64,000 nucleotides of DNA from Dyella_A sp050749815. GTDB lineage: Bacteria; Pseudomonadota; Gammaproteobacteria; Xanthomonadales; Rhodanobacteraceae. Position 1 is the first letter of the stretch; every line of letters begins with the position of its first letter. Under the pieces are notes generated by a model, which was not told the DNA's origin, made no database searches, and saw nothing but the letters and a program-made list of their open reading frames with translations. The stretch spans positions 62,001-126,000 of the forward strand of contig NZ_CP192735.1 in assembly GCF_050749815.1 (NCBI RefSeq). The letters run 5' to 3'. Below are positions 9,089-18,447 of the stretch, in pieces. The position numbers were made by a program, and so were the translations under genes.

Positions 9089-10402
9089 ATGTTTCCTTAC
9101 TACCTGCAACTGGCATGGCGCAGCCTGCGCCGAAGCCCCGGTCTGACCGCACTGATGGTGCTGGCGATCGGCTTCGGTGTGGGCGCGTGCATGACCACCT
9201 GGTCGGTGTTCCGGGCCGCGTCGGGTGATCCGATTCCGTGGAAGTCCACAAAGCTGTTCGTGCCGCAGCTGGAGATTTGGGGCGCATCGGGACGCAGCGC
9301 CAACGGCGAGCCGCCCGATGCGCTCAGCTATGTTGATGCGCAGGCCCTGATGCGCGATCACCGTGCGGTGAAGCAGTCGGCCATCTACGGGATCGGTCCG
9401 GCGGTATTCCCGGCGCGGACGGGACAGCATCCGTCGACCGTGGGCGGCTACGCGGTCTACGGCGACTTTTTTTCCATGGTCGACACGCCCTTCCTGTTCG
9501 GCCAGGGATGGAGCACGCAAGAGGATGTGGCGGCCGCACCGGTGGTGGTGATCGGTCGCGCGCTCAACGACCGCGCCTTCGGCGGTGCCGACAGCGTGGG
9601 CCAGACCCTGAACGTGGCTGGGCGTGACTATCGCGTGGTCGGCGTGCTCGATGACTGGAACCCGCAACCGGTGTTCTACGACGTGTTCGGCACCGACGGC
9701 TACAGCCGCGAGGGGCCGGCGCTGTTCATGCCGTTCACCCGAGCCATCGCCGCCAATTTGGCCAATGGCCGCACCGCCTGTGACCAGGATCCCACCCGCC
9801 CGGGCTTCGCCGGCCTGCAGCAGTCCAGCTGCGTGTGGATCACATTTCTCGCCCAGTTGGACACGCCGGCGCAGGTCGCCGCGTATCGCCGCTATCTGGA
9901 CGACTACGCTGCCGAGCAGCGGCGCGCCGGACGTTTCCAGGGCGAACCCAACAACCGCCTGCGCGATCTTCCCGCGTTCCTCGAATCTGAGCGCGTGGTA
10001 CCGGGCGACACGCGGGTGTCGTTCCTGGTGGCGCTGGGTCTGCTTATCGTGTGTCTGGTCAATACGGTGGGCCTGCTGCTGGCGAAGTTCCTGCGCCGCA
10101 GCGGCGAAATCGGTGTGCGCCGTGCACTGGGGGCAGCGCGCGGGGCGATCTACGCGCAGTTCCTCACGGAGGCCGGTGTGCTCGGTCTTGTCGGCGGCGC
10201 GCTGGGGCTCGCGCTGACGGGCCTTGGTGTTCTGGCCATTGGCGCGGTACTGCCGCCGCGGCTGGCCGCGCTGGCGCAAATCGACGTCCGACTGCTGCTC
10301 TCCACACTCGCCGTGGCGGTGCCGTGCACCGTGCTGGCCGCGCTGTATCCCACCTATCGCGCCGCGCAGGTACAGCCTGCGTGGCAGCTCAAGTCGGACT
10401 GA
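9089..10402 (+). CDS. ABC permease, FtsX/MacB type, pair 4 subunit A
   Basis: Of 437 residues and very close to the pair 1 A subunit. They share FRAASGDPIPWKSTKLFVPQ in place of FRAVSGDPIPWKSSKLFVPQ, the EIGVRRALGA motif and the tail QPAWQLKSD, hence subfamily I. Conserved cysteines at 231 and 248. The resemblance to pair 1, across two intervening pairs, suggests duplication of a multi-gene block rather than simple stepwise tandem copying. Confidence 0.9.
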   Translation: MFPYYLQLAWRSLRRSPGLTALMVLAIGFGVGACMTTWSVFRAASGDPIPWKSTKLFVPQLEIWGASGRSANGEPPDALSYVDAQALMRDHRAVKQSAIYGIGPAVFPARTGQHPSTVGGYAVYGDFFSMVDTPFLFGQGWSTQEDVAAAPVVVIGRALNDRAFGGADSVGQTLNVAGRDYRVVGVLDDWNPQPVFYDVFGTDGYSREGPALFMPFTRAIAANLANGRTACDQDPTRPGFAGLQQSSCVWITFLAQLDTPAQVAAYRRYLDDYAAEQRRAGRFQGEPNNRLRDLPAFLESERVVPGDTRVSFLVALGLLIVCLVNTVGLLLAKFLRRSGEIGVRRALGAARGAIYAQFLTEAGVLGLVGGALGLALTGLGVLAIGAVLPPRLAALAQIDVRLLLSTLAVAVPCTVLAALYPTYRAAQVQPAWQLKSD

Positions 10403-10407
10403 CCGCC

Positions 10408-11652
10408 ATGACCGTGCACCCGCTCATCCGCGCGCTGCGACGGCACAAGGCCGGCGTGCTGCTGATCGTGCTGCAGATCGCGTTGACGCTGGCGATCGTG
10501 TGCAACGCGGTATTCATCATCGGCCAGCGGATCGAGCGGCTGAACCGGCCCTCCGGTGTGCAGGAGGATGGCCTGGTGCGTATCTCGCAAACCTGGCTGA
10601 ATGCCCCCGAGACGGAGGACGATGCGGCCACCGAGCGACTGGACGCGATGCAGCGCGCCGATCTCGATGCACTGCGCCGGCTGCCCGACGTGCTCGATGT
10701 CGCCGCCAGCGAAAGCCTGCCGCTGCAGGGCTCGATGTGGAGCGCGGGGCTGCGCACCACGCCCGAGCAGAAGCAGCCGACCGGCCAGGCCGCGCTCTAC
10801 TACGGCGACGAGCGCCTGCTGCCCACGCTTGGCCTGAAGCTGGTGGCAGGCCGCAACTTCACCGCGGCCGAAATCGACCATCACACCATTCGCAGTCCCC
10901 GCGCCGCACCGGTGGTGATTGTGACCCAGTCGGTCGCCGATGCGCTGTTCCCGCGGGGCGGTGCGCTGGGCAAGACGGTCTACCTGGACGTGCGCCCGGC
11001 CACCATCGTGGGCATCGTCGAACGCCTGCAGACACCCACCGTCGCGGCGTGGGGGAGTAGCTGGGCCTACGACTCCATCCTGTTGCCCGTGCGGCTGGAC
11101 GGCCCCACCGCGAGCTACGCGCTGCGCGTGCGACCGGGCCGCGAGCAAGCCGTCATGCGCGCTGCGCGCGAGGCACTGTTCGCGCTCGATCCGATGCGTG
11201 AGATGCCCGATACCTGGGGCGCGCAGAGCATGCGCGAGATTCGCGGCAAGGCGTATCGGGGCGATCGCGGCACGGTGATGCTGCTGGCGACAGTGTGCGT
11301 GATCCTGCTCGGCGTCACCGCCGCTGGCATCGTCGGGCTCACCAGTTTCTGGGTCGGTCAGCGGCGGCGGCAGATCGGCATCCGCCGCGCGCTCGGGGCA
11401 CGTCGAATCGACATCCTGCGCTACTTCCAGGCAGAGAACCTCCTGATGGCCAGCGTCGGTGTGGCGCTCGGAGCGTTGTTCGCGCTCGGGTTGAACCTCT
11501 GGCTGATGCTGCATGTAGCGGCGCCGCGAATTCCGTTGATCTATGTGCTCAGCGGTGCGGCGGCCCTGCTCCTGATCGGGCAGGCGGCGGTGTTCGTGCC
11601 GGCACGCCGCGCCTCTCGATTGCCACCTATCGCGGCCACGAGGTCGGCGTGA
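10408..11652 (+). CDS. ABC permease, FtsX/MacB type, pair 4 subunit B
   Basis: Of 414 residues, start MTVHPLIRALRRHKAG, 5 bp after its A partner, the closest coupling in the array. First helix IVCNAVFIIGQR, coupling motif RQIGIRRALGARRIDIL, tail LPPIAATRSA. Subfamily I, nearest to the pair 1 B subunit. It is followed by the first REP doublet of the array. Confidence 0.9.
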   Translation: MTVHPLIRALRRHKAGVLLIVLQIALTLAIVCNAVFIIGQRIERLNRPSGVQEDGLVRISQTWLNAPETEDDAATERLDAMQRADLDALRRLPDVLDVAASESLPLQGSMWSAGLRTTPEQKQPTGQAALYYGDERLLPTLGLKLVAGRNFTAAEIDHHTIRSPRAAPVVIVTQSVADALFPRGGALGKTVYLDVRPATIVGIVERLQTPTVAAWGSSWAYDSILLPVRLDGPTASYALRVRPGREQAVMRAAREALFALDPMREMPDTWGAQSMREIRGKAYRGDRGTVMLLATVCVILLGVTAAGIVGLTSFWVGQRRRQIGIRRALGARRIDILRYFQAENLLMASVGVALGALFALGLNLWLMLHVAAPRIPLIYVLSGAAALLLIGQAAVFVPARRASRLPPIAATRSA

Positions 11653-11675
11653 CGATTCCCCTGAAAAGCCTACCC

Positions 11676-11754
11676 GTAGGAGCCCGCTGGCGGGCGATGC
11701 CCTTCGCTTTGATGCGAAGCCAGAGCCAGAGCATCGCCCGCGAGCGAGCTCCTA
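11676..11754. repeat. REP-like palindrome doublet A (GTAG type)
   Basis: Arm 1 (11676-11700) begins GTAGGAGCCCGCTGGCGGGC. Arm 2 (11731-11754) is its inverted partner, running from GCATCGCCCGCGAGCGAGCT into CCTA. Each arm is itself a short palindrome, and the two arms face each other across 30 bases. It lies between permease pairs 4 and 5. The arms resemble Stenotrophomonas SMAG (GTAG-headed) and Pseudomonas REP elements, which RAYT transposases mobilise; no RAYT gene is in the window. Confidence 0.85.
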
Positions 11755-11787
11755 AGGGTCATTCGACGATGAGCGCGGAGTAACCCC

Positions 11788-13092
11788 ATGTTCCAGTACT
11801 ACCTCGATCTGGCCCTGCGCAGCCTCAGGCGCAACAAGGCGCTCACCGCGTTGATGGTGTTTGCCGTGGCGCTGGGCATTGGCGCGAGCATGACCACGCT
11901 CACCGTGTTCCATGTGCTCTCCGGCGACCCCATTCCCGGCTCCAGCGGCACGCTGTTCTATCCGCAGCTCGACCCGCAGGACAAGGACGGCTACGAGCCG
12001 AGCAAGGAGCCGCCGGACCAGGTCACCTGGATCGACGGCATGAATCTGCTCAAGGCCCATCGCGGCACCCGCCAGGCGCTGATGACCGGCGGCGCGGTGC
12101 CGGTACAGCCGGCGCAGTCGGGGCTGGATCCGTTCTTCAGTGACGCGCGCTACACCACGGCGGATTTCTTCGCGATGTTCAAGGCGCCGTTCCTGTACGG
12201 GCACGGCTGGAATGCGACCGACGACGATGCCAAGGCGCGCGTGGTGGTGATCACCCGCGAGCTCAACGATAAGCTGTTCGGCGGCAAGGACAGCACCGGC
12301 CAGACGCTGCGCATCAAGGACACGGGCTTCCGCGTGGTGGGCGTGCTCGACACCTGGCGCCCGAACCCGCACTTCTACGACCTGAACACCGGCGGCTATC
12401 GCGCGCTGGAAGACGTGTTCCTGCCGCTGTCCACCTTCCGCGACCTGCGGCTGGACCGCAACGGCTCGATGAACTGCTGGGGCCGCGGCGGCGGCGACGA
12501 GGAGCATCTGGAAACCGCCACCTGCACGTGGCTGCAGTTCTGGGTGCAGCTGGACGGCGCCTCGCAGGTGGCGGCGTACAAGGACTACCTCACCCACTAC
12601 TCGCAGGAGCAGCAATCGCTGGGCCGTTTTCAGCGCCCGCCCAATGTGAGGCTGCGCAGCCTGATGGAGTGGCTGGACTTCAACAAGGTGGTGCCCAGCG
12701 ACGTGCGGCTGCAGGTGTACCTGGCGTTCGGCTTCCTGCTGGTGTGCCTGGTCAACACGGTGGGCCTGATGCTGGCCAAGTTCATGCGTCGCGCCGGTGA
12801 ACTGGGCGTGCGCCGCGCGCTGGGCGCGTCACGCCGCAACGTGTTTGCGCAGCTGCTGGTGGAGTCCGCGGTGATCGGTCTGGCCGGTGGCATCGGCGGG
12901 CTGGCGCTGGCGCTGCTCGGCCTGTGGGCGGTGCGGCATCAGCCGTCGGACTACGCCAAGCTCGCCCAGCTGGACCCGGCGATGCTGCTGACCACCTTCG
13001 TGCTCGCCGTGGGCGCCAGCCTGCTGGCCGGCCTGCTGCCGGCCTGGCGCGCCTGCCAGGTCACGCCCGCCCTGCAACTGAAGAGCAACTGA
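11788..13092 (+). CDS. ABC permease, FtsX/MacB type, pair 5 subunit A
   Basis: Of 434 residues, start MFQYYLDLALRSLRRNKAL. Subfamily II: LSGDPIPGSSGTLFYPQLDP after the first helix, and tail TPALQLKSN. Conserved cysteines C230 and C246. The coupling motif reads ELGVRRALGASRRNVF, with Leu in place of Ile. The TM3-TM4 region HQPSDYAKLAQLD is shared with the A subunits of pairs 3, 6 and 7 in related form. It is separated from pair 4 by 135 bp containing REP doublet A. Confidence 0.9.
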   Translation: MFQYYLDLALRSLRRNKALTALMVFAVALGIGASMTTLTVFHVLSGDPIPGSSGTLFYPQLDPQDKDGYEPSKEPPDQVTWIDGMNLLKAHRGTRQALMTGGAVPVQPAQSGLDPFFSDARYTTADFFAMFKAPFLYGHGWNATDDDAKARVVVITRELNDKLFGGKDSTGQTLRIKDTGFRVVGVLDTWRPNPHFYDLNTGGYRALEDVFLPLSTFRDLRLDRNGSMNCWGRGGGDEEHLETATCTWLQFWVQLDGASQVAAYKDYLTHYSQEQQSLGRFQRPPNVRLRSLMEWLDFNKVVPSDVRLQVYLAFGFLLVCLVNTVGLMLAKFMRRAGELGVRRALGASRRNVFAQLLVESAVIGLAGGIGGLALALLGLWAVRHQPSDYAKLAQLDPAMLLTTFVLAVGASLLAGLLPAWRACQVTPALQLKSN

Positions 13093-13107
13093 GACCGGAG
13101 CATCCCG

Positions 13108-14331
13108 ATGGACATCCTTCCCATCCTTGCCACGCTGCGCCGGCACAAGATCACCGCCGCGCTGCTGATCCTGCAGATCGCGCTCACCTGCGCGATCGTC
13201 TGCAACGCGGTGTTCCTGATCACCCAGCGCCTGCAGCGCATGGACATGCCCAGCGGCATCGCCGAGCGCGAACTGCTGCACCTGGAGCTGGCCGACATCG
13301 GCCGCAGCGCCGACGAGAAGGCGCGCACCGCCGAGGATCTTGCCGCGCTGCGCCATGTGCCCGGTGTCGTCGACGTGGCCTCGGTCAACCAGGTGCCGTT
13401 CGGCAATTCCTCCTGGAATAGCGGCATCAAGCTCGATGCGCAGCAGAAAACGCCCACCCTCAACATGACCACCTACTACGGCGAGAACATGGCGCAGGCA
13501 CTGGGCGTGCAACTGGTGGCCGGCCGCTTCCTGCAGCCGGACGACTACATGGATTTCGACGACGTGGTGAAGGCCGCGCAGGCCGGCGACACCAAACGGC
13601 TGCCCAGCGTGCTGGTGATCACCCAGGGCCTGGCCGAACGGCTGTGGCCGGGGCAGAGCGCACTGGGCAAGCAGATCTACCTGGGCAGTGACACGCCGCT
13701 GCGCGTGGTCGGCGTGGTCAAGACGCTGATCCGCCCCTCGGTGTGGGACGACTCGATGGCCCAGTACAGCGGCCTGCTGCCGGTGCGCATCTACAACAGC
13801 AACTACCTGATCCGTACTGCGCCGGGCGATCGCGAGCGCGTGCTGCAGGCGGCCATCGCGGCGCTGAAGAAGACCGACCCGCACCGCGTGGTGATCAACA
13901 AGCGCCTGATGAGCGACATGCGCCGCGACTTCTTCCGCGAGGACCGCTCCATGGCCGTATTGCTCGGCGGCGTATGCGTGGCGCTGCTGGTGGTGACCGC
14001 GCTGGGCATCGTCGGCCTGGGCAGCTTCTGGGTGGCGCAGCGGCGCCGGCAGATCGGCGTGCGTCGTGCGCTCGGCGCCACGCGCGGCAACATCCTGCAC
14101 TACTTCCAGACCGAGAACTTCCTGCTCGCCACGCTCGGCATCGCACTGGGCATGGCGCTGGCCTACGGCATCAACCTGTTCCTGATGCATCACTACGAGC
14201 TGCCCCGCCTGCCGGCGATCTACCTGCCGATCGGCGCCATCGCGCTGTGGCTGATCGGCCAGGCCGCCGTGCTCGGTCCGGCGCTGCGCGCCGCCGCCGT
14301 GCCGCCGGTGGTGGCGACGAGGTCGGTATGA
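13108..14331 (+). CDS. ABC permease, FtsX/MacB type, pair 5 subunit B
   Basis: Of 407 residues, start MDILPILATLRRHKI, 15 bp after its partner with GACCGGAG upstream. First helix IVCNAVFLI, coupling motif RQIGVRRALGATRGNIL then HYFQTENFLL, tail VPPVVATRSV. Subfamily II and clearly closest to the pair 3 B subunit. The periplasmic domain keeps the AxGVQLVAGRFL-type segment found in all B subunits. Confidence 0.9.
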   Translation: MDILPILATLRRHKITAALLILQIALTCAIVCNAVFLITQRLQRMDMPSGIAERELLHLELADIGRSADEKARTAEDLAALRHVPGVVDVASVNQVPFGNSSWNSGIKLDAQQKTPTLNMTTYYGENMAQALGVQLVAGRFLQPDDYMDFDDVVKAAQAGDTKRLPSVLVITQGLAERLWPGQSALGKQIYLGSDTPLRVVGVVKTLIRPSVWDDSMAQYSGLLPVRIYNSNYLIRTAPGDRERVLQAAIAALKKTDPHRVVINKRLMSDMRRDFFREDRSMAVLLGGVCVALLVVTALGIVGLGSFWVAQRRRQIGVRRALGATRGNILHYFQTENFLLATLGIALGMALAYGINLFLMHHYELPRLPAIYLPIGAIALWLIGQAAVLGPALRAAAVPPVVATRSV

Positions 14332-14355
14332 GCGTCGCCACGCCACACCCCCCAC

Positions 14356-14437
14356 GTAGGAGCCCGCTTGCGGGCGATGCTTCGGCTCTTGGATGCGGGT
14401 TCACAGCAAGAAGCATCGCCCGCGAGCGGGCTCCTAC
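14356..14437. repeat. REP-like palindrome doublet B (GTAG type)
   Basis: Arms at 14356-14380 (starting GTAGGAGCCCGCTTGCGGGC) and 14413-14437 (ending GAGCGGGCTCCTAC) face each other across 32 bases. It occupies the gap between permease pairs 5 and 6, equivalent in position to doublets A and C, but its spacer sequence differs from theirs. Confidence 0.85.
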
Positions 14438-14475
14438 CGGACGATCGGTGACGATCGAGGAGATGGAGTAACACC

Positions 14476-15795
14476 ATGTTTGGCTATTACATCGACCTGG
14501 CTCTGCGCAGCCTCAAGCGCAACAAGGTGCTCACCGCGCTGATGGTGCTGGCCATCGCCGTGGGCATCGGCGCCAGCATGACCACGCTGACGGTGATGCA
14601 GCTGCTGTCCGGCGATCCGCTGCCCGGCAAGAGCACGCGCCTGTACTACCCGCAGCTCGATCCGGAAACCGGCGCCGACGTGCGCCGGGATCCCGCGCCG
14701 ATGCTCGATTACATCTCGGCCCACGATCTCTGGCGCGCCGGCAAGGCCGATCGCCAGACCATGATCATGGACGGCGCTATCAAGGTGCAGCCGGGTCAGC
14801 CGGGGCAGTCGCCGTTCATGGCGCCCACGGTCGGCGTCACGTCGGATTTCTTTCCGATGTTCCAGGTGCCGTTCCGTTACGGTGGCGCGTGGACGCCTTC
14901 CGACGAGGCCGGCGCGGCGCGCCAGGTGGTGATCTCCGACGTGCTCAATCAGCGCTTGTTCGGGGGCGCCAACAGCGTCGGTCGCGAGGTGGTGCTGAAC
15001 GGCGCCAGCGTGCAGGTGGTCGGGGTGCTCGATCACTGGCGTCCCCGCCCGCGCTTCTATCTGCTGGCCGGTGCGCGCAACTCCGGCGGACAGACTGCCT
15101 ATTTCTACGGGCCGCCGCAGGACGTGTACCTGCCGCTGCCGACCGCGCTGGACATCAATGCGGGCAACTTTGGCTGGTTCACCTGCTGGGGTAAGCCTGA
15201 TCCGAGCGACCTGCGGCGCGCGCCCTGTGAATCGGTGGCGCTGTGGGTGGAACTGGACACGCCTGCCAAGGCGACTGCCTATCGCCGCTTTCTCGACGCG
15301 TATGACGCGCAGCAGCGGCAGCTGGGGCGGCTGACGCATCCGGCCAATACCCGGTTGATGTCGCTGCGTGAGTGGCTCGCCTATCAGAACGTGGTGCCGG
15401 GCGACGTCAAGCTGCAGACCTGGCTGGCGTTCGCCTTCCTGCTGGTATGCCTGTTCAACACGGTCGGATTGCTGCTGGCCAAGTTCCTGCGTCGCGGAGG
15501 CGAGATCGGCGTGCGGCGCGCGCTGGGTGCATCGCGCGGAGCGATTTTCCTGCAGTGCCTGACCGAGTCGGGCGTGATCGGGCTGCTCGGCGGCATCGGC
15601 GGCCTGGCATTGACCTTGCTGGGTCTGTGGCTGGTGCGTCATCAGCCGGTGGAGTACGCGGACATCGTGGCGCTCAATGTGCCGATGTTCCTGCTTACCT
15701 TCGTGCTGGCCGTGGCCGCTGCGCTGCTCGCCGGCGTATTTCCCGCACTGCGCGCCAGCCGGGTGCCGCCGGCGCTGCAACTGAAGACCCTGTGA
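14476..15795 (+). CDS. ABC permease, FtsX/MacB type, pair 6 subunit A
   Basis: Of 439 residues, start MFGYYIDLALRSLKRNKVL. Subfamily II: LSGDPLPGKSTRLYYPQLDP, coupling motif EIGVRRALGASRGAIF, tail PPALQLKTL. Cysteines C237 and C251 match the conserved pair but are 14 residues apart, slightly closer than in the other A subunits. Its periplasmic domain has an insertion around residues 200-212 (GARNSGGQTAYFYGP) compared with its paralogues, so this loop is a candidate for substrate-specific contacts. Confidence 0.9.
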   Translation: MFGYYIDLALRSLKRNKVLTALMVLAIAVGIGASMTTLTVMQLLSGDPLPGKSTRLYYPQLDPETGADVRRDPAPMLDYISAHDLWRAGKADRQTMIMDGAIKVQPGQPGQSPFMAPTVGVTSDFFPMFQVPFRYGGAWTPSDEAGAARQVVISDVLNQRLFGGANSVGREVVLNGASVQVVGVLDHWRPRPRFYLLAGARNSGGQTAYFYGPPQDVYLPLPTALDINAGNFGWFTCWGKPDPSDLRRAPCESVALWVELDTPAKATAYRRFLDAYDAQQRQLGRLTHPANTRLMSLREWLAYQNVVPGDVKLQTWLAFAFLLVCLFNTVGLLLAKFLRRGGEIGVRRALGASRGAIFLQCLTESGVIGLLGGIGGLALTLLGLWLVRHQPVEYADIVALNVPMFLLTFVLAVAAALLAGVFPALRASRVPPALQLKTL

Positions 15796-15806
15796 GGATG
15801 ATCGAC

Positions 15807-17012
15807 ATGCAGATTCAGCCCATCCTCGCAGCTCTTCGCCGTCATCGACTGGCAGTGTTCCTGATCGCCATGGAGATCGCGCTGGCCTGCGCGATCCTGT
15901 GCAACGCGCTGTTCCTGGTGTTCAACCGGATCGACATGATGCGTGTGCGCAGCGGCGTGGATGAAAGTCGCCTGGTGGTCGTCTCGCTCGAGGGCGTCGA
16001 CAAGGGGCAGGCGGCGGATCTTGCTGCGCGCCTGCGTGCCGGCTTCGCCGGCATCGGCGGGGTGGAGTCGGTGGGTATCGGCAACGCCGTGCCGTTCACG
16101 CAACGCGCTGGCGAGATGGGCTTCCGCCTCATTGCCGACGACATGCACTACACCCAGCAGGGGCATTTCTATGTGGGCGATCCGCAGTTCGCCTCGACCC
16201 TGGGCATCACGCTCGCCAGCGGCCGTTGGTTCACCCCGGACGAATACGGTCCCATGGGCGACTTCCTGCCGCGCTCGCCGTCGGCATTGATCGATGCGGC
16301 ATACGCCCGCAAGCTCTGGCCGGGGCAGGACCCGCTGGGCAAGTCGGTCTATACCGGCACCAGCGCCTACCGCGTGGTCGGTACCTATGCCGCGCTGGTG
16401 CGTCCGGACCCGGATCCGCAGGCGCGTCACAACACCTTGTTGCTGGCGGGTATCCCCGGCGACGGTCTGGCCAGCGTGTACGTACTGCGGACCACGCCGG
16501 AGCAGGCGGCACGGGTGTGGAGCGAGGCGCGCGCGCTGGTGGCACGCGTAGCGCCCACCGTGGTCGTCGACCTGCCGCACAGCGGTACGATGCAGGACCT
16601 GCGCAGTGCATATTTCGCCCCGGATCGCGCGATGGCCGGCCTACTCCTCGGAGTGATCGCCGCCCTGCTCGGTATCACCGCGCTGGGTATTGTCGGCCTG
16701 GCCAGTTTCTGGGTACAGCAGCGCCGCCGGCAGATCGGCGTGCGTCGTGCCCTGGGGGCGACGCGCGGCGACATCCTGCACTACTTCCAGACCGAGAATT
16801 TTCTCATCGTCACTGGCGGCATCGCGCTGGGCATGACGCTCGCGTTCGGCCTCAACCTGGCCTTGATGCACTTCTACGAACTACCGCGACTGCCGCTGGC
16901 CTACCTGCCGGCCGGTGCGCTGGCGCTGTGGCTGCTCGGCCAACTGGCGGTACTCGGCCCCGCGCTGCGCGCGGCGGCGGTGCCGCCGGTAGTGGCGACC
17001 CGATCGGTGTAA
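15807..17012 (+). CDS. ABC permease, FtsX/MacB type, pair 6 subunit B
   Basis: Of 401 residues. The ATG at 15807 is preferred to the one at 15798: GAGG at 15794-15797 would touch the earlier codon but lies 9 bases before the later one, and MQIQPILAALRRHR then aligns with the other B subunits. First helix ILCNALFLV, coupling motif RQIGVRRALGATRGDIL, then YFQTENFLI; tail VPPVVATRSV. Subfamily II. The gap to its A partner is 11 bp. A REP doublet follows. Confidence 0.88.
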   Translation: MQIQPILAALRRHRLAVFLIAMEIALACAILCNALFLVFNRIDMMRVRSGVDESRLVVVSLEGVDKGQAADLAARLRAGFAGIGGVESVGIGNAVPFTQRAGEMGFRLIADDMHYTQQGHFYVGDPQFASTLGITLASGRWFTPDEYGPMGDFLPRSPSALIDAAYARKLWPGQDPLGKSVYTGTSAYRVVGTYAALVRPDPDPQARHNTLLLAGIPGDGLASVYVLRTTPEQAARVWSEARALVARVAPTVVVDLPHSGTMQDLRSAYFAPDRAMAGLLLGVIAALLGITALGIVGLASFWVQQRRRQIGVRRALGATRGDILHYFQTENFLIVTGGIALGMTLAFGLNLALMHFYELPRLPLAYLPAGALALWLLGQLAVLGPALRAAAVPPVVATRSV

Positions 17013-17025
17013 ACGCAACGAACAC

Positions 17026-17106
17026 GTAGGAGCCCGCTCGCGGGCGATGCTTTTGGCTTTCGATGTGGATCAGGAGCAAAGGCATCGCCCGGGAGCGGGC
17101 TCCTAC
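17026..17106. repeat. REP-like palindrome doublet C (GTAG type)
   Basis: Arms at 17026-17050 and 17082-17106 (ending GAGCGGGCTCCTAC) flank a spacer beginning TTTTGGCTTTCGATGT and containing ATCAGGAGCAA. It lies between pairs 6 and 7. The spacer is nearly that of doublet D, 16 kb away, so the two look like copies of one mobile unit. Confidence 0.85.
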
Positions 17107-17136
17107 CGGTGAAGTGCAGGGAAAAGGAGGAAGGGA

Positions 17137-18438
17137 ATGCTCGGCTACTACACGGAACTGGCGCTGCGCAGCCTCAGGCGCAGCCCGATACTCACTGCAT
17201 TGATGGTGCTGGCGATCGGGTTGGGCATCGGGGCGTCGATGACGATGCTTACGGTGCTCAACGTCATGACGCGCGATCCGCTGCCGGGGCGCAGCGAACA
17301 TATCTACCGGCCCCGTCTCAATCCGTTGCCGCTGGATTATCAGTACAAACCTGGTACGGTCGGCGGCCCCACCACGGCGCTGACCTGGCCGGATGCGAAG
17401 GCGCTGCTGGATGCGCGAAAAGGCGTACATCAGGCTGCCATGGCGCGCGGGTACCTGACTGCGCGATCCGATCATTCGGGCACCGCTCCCAAGACGGTGG
17501 CCGGTAGCTTCACCACGCATGATTTCTTCGCCATGTTCGGCGTGCCGTTCGTGGCCGGTCATGGTTGGTCCGCGCAGGACGATACCGGTGCGTCACAGGT
17601 AGTGGTGGTGACCAGGAAGCTGGCCGAACGATTGTTTGGAACCGCATCGGCCCTGGGCAGAACGGCCCATCTGGGAAAACATGATTTCCAGGTGGTCGGC
17701 GTGGTCGAAGACTGGCATCCGCAGCCTTTGTTCTACGCCATCATCGGCACCAACTTCGACGATGGCGACCAGTTCTTTCTACCCTTGTCCACATCCCTGG
17801 CTCTGCACCTGGACCACAACTGGGACAACGGCTGGGGCAAGGATGATTCACCGACCAGCCCGACGGTGAGCTGGCTGTCGTTTTGGGTGGAACTCGATAG
17901 TCCTGCGCAGGTGAGTGCGTATCGGCAGTTTCTGGTCGACTACTCGGCACAGCAGAAGGAGCTTGGACGCTACGAGCGCCCGGCGAGCGAGGCCAAACTG
18001 TATGGCCTGATGGATTGGTTGCGTCACGAGGGCCTGGTGCCGAACGACGTGATGCTGCAGACCTGGCTGGCGCTGGGTTTCCTTTTCGTCTGTCTGGTCA
18101 ACATCGTCGCCCTGCTGCTGGCCAAGTTCCTGCGCAAGGGCGGCGAGATCAGCGTGCGCCGTGCGCTGGGTGCGCGGCGCCGCGATGTCTTCCATCAGCT
18201 GGGAGTGGAGTCGGCGCTGATCGGCCTGGCCGGCGGCGTGCTCGGCATCGGTCTGGCTGAGCTGGGTCTCTGGACAGTGCGTCAGCGGCCCAACGACTAC
18301 GCCCATCTGGCGCGGATGAATGGTGCCATGTTGGTTGACACCGTCGTGCTGGCCATCGTCGTCAGCCTGCTGGCCGGCCTGTTGCCGGCGTGGCGGGCCT
18401 GCCGCATTTCGCCGGCCTTGCGACTGAAGGCGCTATAG
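17137..18438 (+). CDS. ABC permease, FtsX/MacB type, pair 7 subunit A
   Basis: Of 433 residues and the most divergent A subunit. After the first helix it has MTRDPLPGRSEHIYRPRLNP, not the SGDP motif. The coupling motif is EISVRRALGARRRDVF with Ser for Gly. It has no cysteine where all six other A subunits have a pair; the stretch reads WDNGWGKDDSPTSPTVSW. Tail SPALRLKAL. AAGGAGGAAGGGA lies just upstream of the ATG. The helix plan is intact, so it looks like a functional but specialised copy. Confidence 0.9.
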   Translation: MLGYYTELALRSLRRSPILTALMVLAIGLGIGASMTMLTVLNVMTRDPLPGRSEHIYRPRLNPLPLDYQYKPGTVGGPTTALTWPDAKALLDARKGVHQAAMARGYLTARSDHSGTAPKTVAGSFTTHDFFAMFGVPFVAGHGWSAQDDTGASQVVVVTRKLAERLFGTASALGRTAHLGKHDFQVVGVVEDWHPQPLFYAIIGTNFDDGDQFFLPLSTSLALHLDHNWDNGWGKDDSPTSPTVSWLSFWVELDSPAQVSAYRQFLVDYSAQQKELGRYERPASEAKLYGLMDWLRHEGLVPNDVMLQTWLALGFLFVCLVNIVALLLAKFLRKGGEISVRRALGARRRDVFHQLGVESALIGLAGGVLGIGLAELGLWTVRQRPNDYAHLARMNGAMLVDTVVLAIVVSLLAGLLPAWRACRISPALRLKAL

Positions 18439-18447
18439 GAGATGGCG

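Noticed and set aside
11676..17106. REP doublets considered as CRISPR repeats or integron attC sites
   Set aside because: They are too far apart, flank coding pairs instead of short unique spacers, and no cas or integrase gene is present.
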